In this document: piece by piece, positions 1 to 5,320 of the stretch | Position numbering within the stretch: position 1 is the stretch's first letter | Layout: every line of letters begins with the position of its first letter | From: Paracoccaceae bacterium | GTDB lineage: Bacteria; Pseudomonadota; Alphaproteobacteria; Rhodobacterales; Rhodobacteraceae | Direction: 5' to 3' | Length of the DNA: 5,320 nucleotides | Assembly: GCA_007134405.1 (NCBI GenBank) | Contig: SLKW01000211.1 | Location: forward strand, 1 to 5,320 | Program-made: the position numbers and the translations under genes | Notes under the pieces: generated by a model | Told to the model about the DNA's origin: nothing | Databases searched by the model: none | What the model saw: the letters and a program-made list of their open reading frames with translations, nothing else

Positions 1-2556
<2,556 letters not shown>

Positions 2557-2596
2557 CGGAATGTCTCGTCTTGCTTAGGTCCTAGAGCGGGCGAAG

Positions 2597-2627
2597 GGGC
2601 GCTGGATACCTCTGAGCGGTCGCGCCC
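2597..2627 (-). promoter_or_regulatory. Alternative (competing) stem in the leuA leader
   Basis: On the minus strand GGGCGC (2627-2622) can pair with GCGCCC (2602-2597), enclosing the 3' arm of the larger hairpin at 2609-2644. A second copy of the complement, CGCCCG (2593-2588), offers another partner for CGGGCG (2628-2623). These pairings cross the large hairpin, so the structures exclude each other, as the 3:4 and 2:3 stems do in classical attenuators. There is no U-run after the stem, so calling it a terminator would be speculation. Confidence 0.3.
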
Positions 2628-2644
2628 GAAGGCACGCTCAGAGG
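2609..2644 (-). promoter_or_regulatory. Leader hairpin upstream of leuA, candidate attenuator/antiterminator
   Basis: On the minus strand CCTCTGAGCG (2644-2635) and CGCTCAGAGG (2618-2609) are perfect 10-bp complements. Between them TGCC (2634-2631) and GGCG (2626-2623) can pair around a TTCG tetraloop, with a 4-base bulge on the 3' side. The leader peptide's TGA stop (2640-2638) lies in the 5' arm, so a ribosome sitting at the stop would melt or mask this stem. The hairpin ends 52 bases before the leuA ATG. By analogy with amino-acid operon attenuators it would be the 2:3 (antiterminator) stem, favoured when ribosomes stall earlier at Leu codons. The pairing is directly visible; the role is inferred. 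Confidence 0.65.
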
Positions 2645-2682
2645 CCGCTAAGGAGCAGGTGGCCGGACCGAAGACCCTCCAT
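2638..2682 (-). CDS. leuL: Leucine-rich leader peptide of leuA
   Basis: This 14-codon ORF reads MEGLRSGHLLLSGL and stops at TGA. Five of 14 residues are leucine (codons CTT, CTG, CTC, CTT, CTC), with three consecutive at residues 9-11. It begins 126 bases upstream of the leuA start on the same strand, and its stop lies within the strong hairpin at 2609-2644. Proteobacterial leu and ilv leader peptides have this design: slow decoding of Leu codons when charged tRNA-Leu is scarce changes the downstream RNA fold. The ribosome binding site is not convincing (GGCCGGTACGCGCG precedes the ATG), and the frame stays open upstream to 2934, so the start is uncertain. The name follows the enteric leuL by role, not by sequence similarity. 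Confidence 0.65.
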   Translation of the reverse strand: MEGLRSGHLLLSGL

Positions 2683-3011
2683 CGCGCGTACCGGCCGAAT
2701 GCCGGGCGCGACGTCGCGGAGGGGGGTGTCTGGGCGGGTCCGAGCCATGCGCGCGATCCTACACGCTTGCGCGCAGGAAAGAAAAGGGCTTTTTCCCCCG
2801 CCGTGGCGCCCCACCGGCCGCGCAGATACGGCGGATCGCCCATCCCGCCCAAGGACGCCACCGCGCGTAATTGAAACGGGCGAAAACCGCCGATTCTTTT
2901 CACATTCGCGCACCAATCGGTTCACTCCTTTCACCGAGGGCGGGTTTGATGGCGCGATTGCAACGATTTCTGCCGTCGAGGACCATCGTGCGCAAATTTG
3001 CGCAGCCAGCC
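2683..3011. other. Intergenic region upstream of the leuA leader
   Basis: These 329 bases lie between the leader ORF and the stop of the unknown-function gene. I see no convincing protein gene: open frames exist on both strands, but they are Arg/Pro-rich and look like high-GC chance frames. A 16-bp palindrome sits at 2989-3004. A 7-bp inverted repeat (2798-2804 with 2828-2834) is followed on the minus strand by a weak GGG/CCC mini-hairpin and TTTTCTTT near 2780-2797, a possible poor terminator for the upstream gene. The leuA promoter should be here; the best I find is TTTCTT (2784-2779), 17 bases, then TAGGAT (2761-2756), which is weak. An AAAGGAG at 2931-2925 resembles a ribosome binding site but leads to no credible gene. 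Confidence 0.5.
2989..3004. repeat. Perfect 16-bp palindrome
   Basis: TGCGCAAATTTGCGCA is a perfect dyad with no spacer, beginning 7 bases beyond the stop codon of the unknown-function gene. Its AT centre is unusual in this GC-rich surrounding. Without a loop it forms at best a 6-bp hairpin around AATT, so it suits a site for a dimeric DNA-binding protein better than a terminator. Which protein, and whether it serves leuA about 430 bases downstream, cannot be told from the sequence. Confidence 0.45.
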
Positions 3012-3575
3012 TCAGCCCGGAAACACACGCTCCGCCGGCAGATAATAGGCAAGCCGCGCCGCCGCGGCCCAGTCCCGCTCGTCCATCGTGTCGCCCACAA
3101 TCACCGTTCCGGCGCGCGGCCAGCCGCCCTTTGTCAGCGCCGCCGCAATCGCGGCGCGGATTTCGGGCCAGGGGGCGAAGGGGGCAGGCGCCTGCCCCAC
3201 GTGATCGAGAAGACCGGGCGCCGCGGCGATGACCGCCGCCGCGCCAAGCGGCGCCTGAACGAGCGCCCCGCGGCCCGTCCCCGCCATCGCCGCCAGCCGC
3301 GCGCGCCGATCCTCGGGCAGCGCGACCCGCGGTGGCAGCAGCCGCAGCGCGTTGGTCGAGAACAGGAACGCCACCACGTCATGCCCGGACGCGGCGCGGA
3401 TCGAGGCATAGGTGCGGTAGTCAAGCCCGATCTCGGCCGCGCGCCGCACCCGCAGCCGCACCACCTCGATCGGCAGGGTCGGCAGCAATCGGGCCCGCGC
3501 CTGTTGCCAGCAATGCGTCCGCCAGCCGCGCCCCCGCTCCAGCGCCGGGCCGTTGTTGTGACCGATCATCGACAT
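3012..3575 (-). CDS. Conserved-looking protein of unknown function
   Basis: I do not recognise a named family for this 187-residue protein. It starts MSMIGHNNGPALE; similar N-terminal IGHN(N/G)GP motifs are familiar to me from small alphaproteobacterial proteins, but no function follows from that. Residues 18-50 are basic (WRTHCWQQARARLLPTLP onward) and probably helical, followed by GLDYRTYASIRAASGHDVVAFLF (50-72). Alanine-rich helices with conspicuous tryptophans follow, ending GDTMDERDWAAAARLAYYLP (161-180). No signal peptide, clear membrane span or cysteine motif is visible. The ATG at 3575 is chosen because AAAAGGGG lies 6 bases upstream; an ATG at 3569 is the alternative. It is isolated from the peroxidase gene by a terminator, so it should have its own promoter in 3576-3635. 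Codon use matches the neighbours and the frame is intact, so a real gene is likely. Confidence 0.8.
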   Translation of the reverse strand: MSMIGHNNGPALERGRGWRTHCWQQARARLLPTLPIEVVRLRVRRAAEIGLDYRTYASIRAASGHDVVAFLFSTNALRLLPPRVALPEDRRARLAAMAGTGRGALVQAPLGAAAVIAAAPGLLDHVGQAPAPFAPWPEIRAAIAAALTKGGWPRAGTVIVGDTMDERDWAAAARLAYYLPAERVFPG

Positions 3576-3635
3576 GACGCACCCCTTTTGCCCGCCACGT
3601 TACGCGCGTCTTCGGGCAAGACGAAAGGGGACGAC

Positions 3636-3670
3636 AAGAAAAACGCCCCCGCAGCGGCCTGCGGGGGCGT
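3636..3670 (-). terminator. Intrinsic terminator of the cytochrome c peroxidase gene
   Basis: ACGCCCCCGCAG (3643-3654) and CTGCGGGGGCGT (3659-3670) are perfect 12-bp complements around a 4-base loop. On the minus strand the stem is followed directly by a T-rich tract (TTTTTCTT). It starts 24 bases after the peroxidase stop codon. Stem, tight loop and T-tract make a classical Rho-independent terminator, the clearest in the window. The plus strand lacks a T-tract after the stem, so it acts in one direction. Confidence 0.93.
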
Positions 3671-3694
3671 CATGTCGGTACGAACCGCCCTGAT

Positions 3695-4681
3695 TTACGG
3701 CAGCGCGGGGATCTCGATCCGCGGCATCTCGCCGGTCAGCGCGTGCAGGAAGGCGACGATGTCGTCGAGTTCGTCCTCCTCGAAATCCTGGCCCAGCATC
3801 TGCTGGCCCATCAGGTTCACCGCATCGTGCAGATTGTCGACCGAGCCGTTGTTGAAATACGGATAGGTCACCGCGACGTTCAGCAGCGTCGGCGTCCGGA
3901 AGGCGAAGCGGTCCTGCTCCTCCCCGGTCACCACGAAACGCCCCTCGTCGGTCGAGCCGGGAAGCTCGAAACGGTGGAACATGCTGTCCGACAGGATCGG
4001 CCCGCTGTGGCAGGCGACGCAGCCATTGTCGACGAAAAGCATCATGCCGCGCTGCTGCTGCTCGTCCATCGCCGCGCGGTCACCCTTCAGGAAGCGGTTG
4101 AAGGGCGAATTCGGCGTGTTCAGCGTGCGCTCGAAGGCGGCGATGGCAAGCGCCACGTTGGGCGGGTTCACCGGGTCGTCCACATCGGGGAACGCCTCGG
4201 CGAAGGCTTCGCGGTAGATCTCGAACTCGTTGAGTTGGTCGATCGCTTCTTCCAGCGTCATCGCCATCTCGACCTCGGCCTCGATCGGACCCAACGCCTG
4301 ACCTTCGAGGTCGGGCTCGCGCCCGTCCCAGAACTGCGCCTCGAGGAAGCCGGAGTTCAGCACCGTCGGCGTGTTGCGCTCGCCCACCTGGCCGCCATGA
4401 CCGACAGCGCGCGGGATGCGGTCGGTCCATCCCAGGGCGGGGTTATGGCAGGTGGCGCAACTGATCACCCCCGAGGCCGAGATGCGCGGCTCGAAGAACA
4501 GCATGCGGCCCAGTTCGATCCGTTCGGGGGACATCGTGGTGCCGGCCGGGATCGGGGGCAGCGCCGGAAGCGGCTCGAAGAAGTCGATGTAGTCCTCGAC
4601 GTCATCCGCGACCGCCGGGGCGGCCAGCAGAAGGGCCGCGCTGGCGGCCGTGGCGAGGAGGGTGGCAAGGGTTGGCTTCAC
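3695..4681 (-). CDS. ccpA: Di-heme cytochrome c peroxidase, periplasmic
   Basis: This enzyme family reduces hydrogen peroxide to water in the periplasm with electrons from small c-type cytochromes or cupredoxins. From the GTG at 4681 the protein has 328 residues: a signal peptide with a hydrophobic Ala/Leu core (residues 3-22) and probable cleavage after AVA (25/26), then two c-heme sites, CATCH (75-79) and CVACH (221-225). The spacing between the heme histidines (146) equals that in the Pseudomonas aeruginosa enzyme. Equivalent offsets place its distal His71 at His95, inter-heme Trp94 at Trp118, and active-site Gln104 and Glu114 at Gln128 and Glu138. The Met ligand of the second heme is probably Met291 or Met295. 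These residues favour a peroxidase over MauG-type relatives. Upstream FNR-like boxes suggest low-oxygen induction, and a strong terminator follows, so it is probably monocistronic. A longer reading from 4717 adds 12 residues ahead of the signal peptide and is less likely. Confidence 0.92.
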   Translation of the reverse strand: MKPTLATLLATAASAALLLAAPAVADDVEDYIDFFEPLPALPPIPAGTTMSPERIELGRMLFFEPRISASGVISCATCHNPALGWTDRIPRAVGHGGQVGERNTPTVLNSGFLEAQFWDGREPDLEGQALGPIEAEVEMAMTLEEAIDQLNEFEIYREAFAEAFPDVDDPVNPPNVALAIAAFERTLNTPNSPFNRFLKGDRAAMDEQQQRGMMLFVDNGCVACHSGPILSDSMFHRFELPGSTDEGRFVVTGEEQDRFAFRTPTLLNVAVTYPYFNNGSVDNLHDAVNLMGQQMLGQDFEEDELDDIVAFLHALTGEMPRIEIPALP

Positions 4682-4688
4682 GGGTCTT

Positions 4689-4694
4689 CTCCTT
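4689..4694 (-). promoter_or_regulatory. Strong ribosome binding site fixing the GTG start of ccpA
   Basis: AAGGAG on the minus strand ends 7 bases before the GTG at 4681-4679. This is near-ideal Shine-Dalgarno spacing, and the protein from that GTG begins MKPTLATLL, a normal signal-peptide start. The in-frame ATG at 4717 lies upstream of this site and has no comparable purine stretch. It would place an Arg/Lys-rich GRKRRRP segment before the hydrophobic core. Confidence 0.85.
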
Positions 4695-4740
4695 TTTCTT
4701 CCAGCGGCGTCCGGCATCTCAAGGTAACATAGCGGCGCGC

Positions 4741-4756
4741 GTCACGGAAGCGTGAC
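4741..4756. promoter_or_regulatory. Perfect dyad upstream of ccpA, candidate operator
   Basis: GTCACG (4741-4746) and CGTGAC (4751-4756) are perfect inverted repeats spaced by 4 bases. They lie 60-75 bases upstream of the ccpA GTG. A possible -10 element, TATGTT (4731-4726 on the minus strand), is downstream, so the dyad would overlap the -35 region; no good -35 hexamer is present there. This fits a regulator site at an activator-dependent or repressible promoter. The binding protein is unknown. Confidence 0.4.
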
Positions 4757-4777
4757 CACATCGCGGCGCGTCCGCCC

Positions 4778-4791
4778 ATGATGCAGGTCAA
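4778..4791 (-). promoter_or_regulatory. FNR/FnrL-like box upstream of ccpA
   Basis: On the minus strand the site reads TTGAC, CTGC, ATCAT, matching 8 of the 10 defined bases of the FNR consensus TTGAT-N4-ATCAA. Its centre is about 103 bases upstream of the ccpA start codon and about 65 bases upstream of the start predicted from TATGTT, near class I activator positions. FNR-family control of di-heme cytochrome c peroxidase genes is known in other proteobacteria, which raises the likelihood here. Sister proteins such as DNR/NnrR recognise similar sequences and cannot be excluded. Confidence 0.5.
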
Positions 4792-4800
4792 TTATCTGGC

Positions 4801-4814
4801 TTGACTTATGTCAG
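4801..4814. promoter_or_regulatory. Second, weaker FNR-like box
   Basis: TTGAC, TTAT, GTCAG on the plus strand is an imperfect dyad matching the FNR consensus at 7 of 10 defined bases. Its centre lies 23 bp from that of the first box, about two helical turns. It sits directly after the thioesterase stop codon, so it is in the ccpA control region and not in coding sequence. Taken alone it would be weak; its value comes from the tandem arrangement. Confidence 0.3.
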
Positions 4815-4815
4815 T

Positions 4816-5320
4816 TCAGGTCCGATTTGCGGCGGCTTCTCCGCCCTGCATCGGCGGCCAGGGGCGCGCCGCCTCCGCTGCGATCCAGGCCGTCACCCAG
4901 GCCGGCAGAGCGGGACCTTCCGCCGGCCCGCCAAGCGCCGCGATCAGCCGTTCGGGTGGGACGATCCCTTCCGGTCCGGTCACGGCCTGTCGCATGAGCA
5001 CGTGGTTGAGCGCGGCGCCTTCGCGCCACATGGATTGCTCGACGTAGAGAAAGCGCGCATCCCAGCCGATAATCCGCGAGTGCATCTCGAGCCGATGAAA
5101 GGCGCGCACGCGGCGGCGGTACCGGACCGCCGAGCCTGCGACCGTCATGCCCCAGCCGTGACGCGCAAGAACCTGAGGCAGGCCCAGGCGGACGGTCAGC
5201 GGGATGCGGCCCAGATCGAACAGGGTGAGGGTCCGGCCGTTGTTGAGTTCGCGCCAGACGTCCAGATCCCACGGCCAGCACAGATGCTGCGAGACATGCG
5301 TGTCGAGCAGACCGAGCGGC
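4816..5320 (-). CDS. Acyl-CoA thioesterase-like hot-dog protein (N-terminus outside window)
   Basis: The frame is open from the window edge to the TGA at 4818-4816, giving 167 residues. The visible start is PLGLLDTHVSQHLCWPWDLD. The stretch from Trp17 to about residue 36 (DLDVWRELNNGRTLTLFDLG) matches the Asp-rich, Asn-Asn helix region of the 4HBT/hot-dog thioesterase superfamily, close to the THEM6-like group. Later strands include the basic VRYRRRVRAFHRLEMHSRIIGW region and the aromatic RFLYVEQSMWR. The family hydrolyses acyl-CoA or related thioesters, but the substrate cannot be assigned. Relatives are about 180-190 residues, so perhaps 10-20 N-terminal residues are missing; the ATG at 5148 is internal to the fold and is not the start. 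No signal peptide is visible. No terminator is evident before the ccpA promoter region. Confidence 0.75.
   Translation of the reverse strand, partial: PLGLLDTHVSQHLCWPWDLDVWRELNNGRTLTLFDLGRIPLTVRLGLPQVLARHGWGMTVAGSAVRYRRRVRAFHRLEMHSRIIGWDARFLYVEQSMWREGAALNHVLMRQAVTGPEGIVPPERLIAALGGPAEGPALPAWVTAWIAAEAARPWPPMQGGEAAANRT

Noticed and set aside
2756..2784. TTTCTT-17-TAGGAT as a leuA promoter on the minus strand
   Set aside because: The position would suit the leader, but the -35 does not resemble TTGACA and similar matches arise by chance, so it is mentioned only in the intergenic entry.
2776..2834. Inverted repeat CCGCCGT/ACGGCGG plus a GGG-CCC mini-hairpin followed by TTTTCTTT on the minus strand
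   Set aside because: The 7-bp repeat has a 23-base loop and the mini-hairpin only 3-4 pairs, so it is a poor terminator. It also lies about 200 bases after the nearest upstream stop codon.
2638..2934. Minus-strand frame of about 98 codons that ends with the leader peptide
   Set aside because: The upstream part is Arg/Ala/Pro-rich without a recognisable fold. Only the last 14 codons show the Leu enrichment and placement that make sense as a leader. An AAAGGAG near 2925-2931 keeps a longer form barely possible.
2871..3866. Plus-strand open frame of about 331 codons across the unknown gene, the terminator and the ccpA end
   Set aside because: It is extremely Arg/Pro/Ala-rich, runs through a strong minus-strand terminator and two genes, and shows no recognisable domain.
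3743..4732. Plus-strand open frame of about 329 codons opposite ccpA
   Set aside because: It is antisense to a clear di-heme peroxidase. Its composition (His/Arg/Gly/Val-rich) is typical of the reverse frame of a high-GC gene, and it shows no domain or ribosome binding site.

Overview
The window looks like chromosomal DNA of a high-GC alphaproteobacterium, most likely a member of the Rhodobacteraceae (Paracoccus/Rhodobacter/Roseobacter relatives). The reasons are the strong G/C bias at third codon positions, the wording of the MreB and LeuA proteins, and the leuA-mreB neighbourhood, which I remember as common in that family. This assignment is inference from content, not a database match.

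Every gene I can support lies on the minus strand, so transcription runs from high to low coordinates. In that order they are: (1) a nearly complete hot-dog-fold acyl-CoA thioesterase-like protein whose N-terminus is beyond the window (4816-5320); (2) a 134-bp regulatory gap with two FNR/FnrL-like boxes and a perfect dyad; (3) a periplasmic di-heme cytochrome c peroxidase (3695-4681), which should start at a GTG with a strong ribosome binding site, followed by a textbook intrinsic terminator (3636-3670); (4) a 187-residue protein of unknown function (3012-3575); (5) a 455-bp gap that carries the leuA leader; (6) leuA, 2-isopropylmalate synthase (997-2556); (7) a 152-bp gap with a candidate promoter and two GC hairpins; (8) mreB, the actin-like rod-shape protein, cut off at its 3' end by the window edge (1-844).

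The most interesting element is upstream of leuA. A 14-codon ORF (2638-2682) encodes MEGLRSGHLLLSGL, with five leucines including three in a row. Its UGA stop lies inside the 5' arm of a 10-bp perfect hairpin that continues into a UUCG-capped inner stem (2609-2644). A second GC stem (2597-2627) is topologically incompatible with that hairpin. This is the layout of ribosome-mediated leucine attenuation, but neither structure has a U-tract, so how transcription would stop is unclear.

Functionally the window is a set of separate housekeeping and stress units rather than one pathway: leucine biosynthesis, cell shape, periplasmic peroxide reduction (probably controlled by oxygen) and thioester hydrolysis. 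I see no mobile elements, CRISPR arrays, tRNA or rRNA genes.
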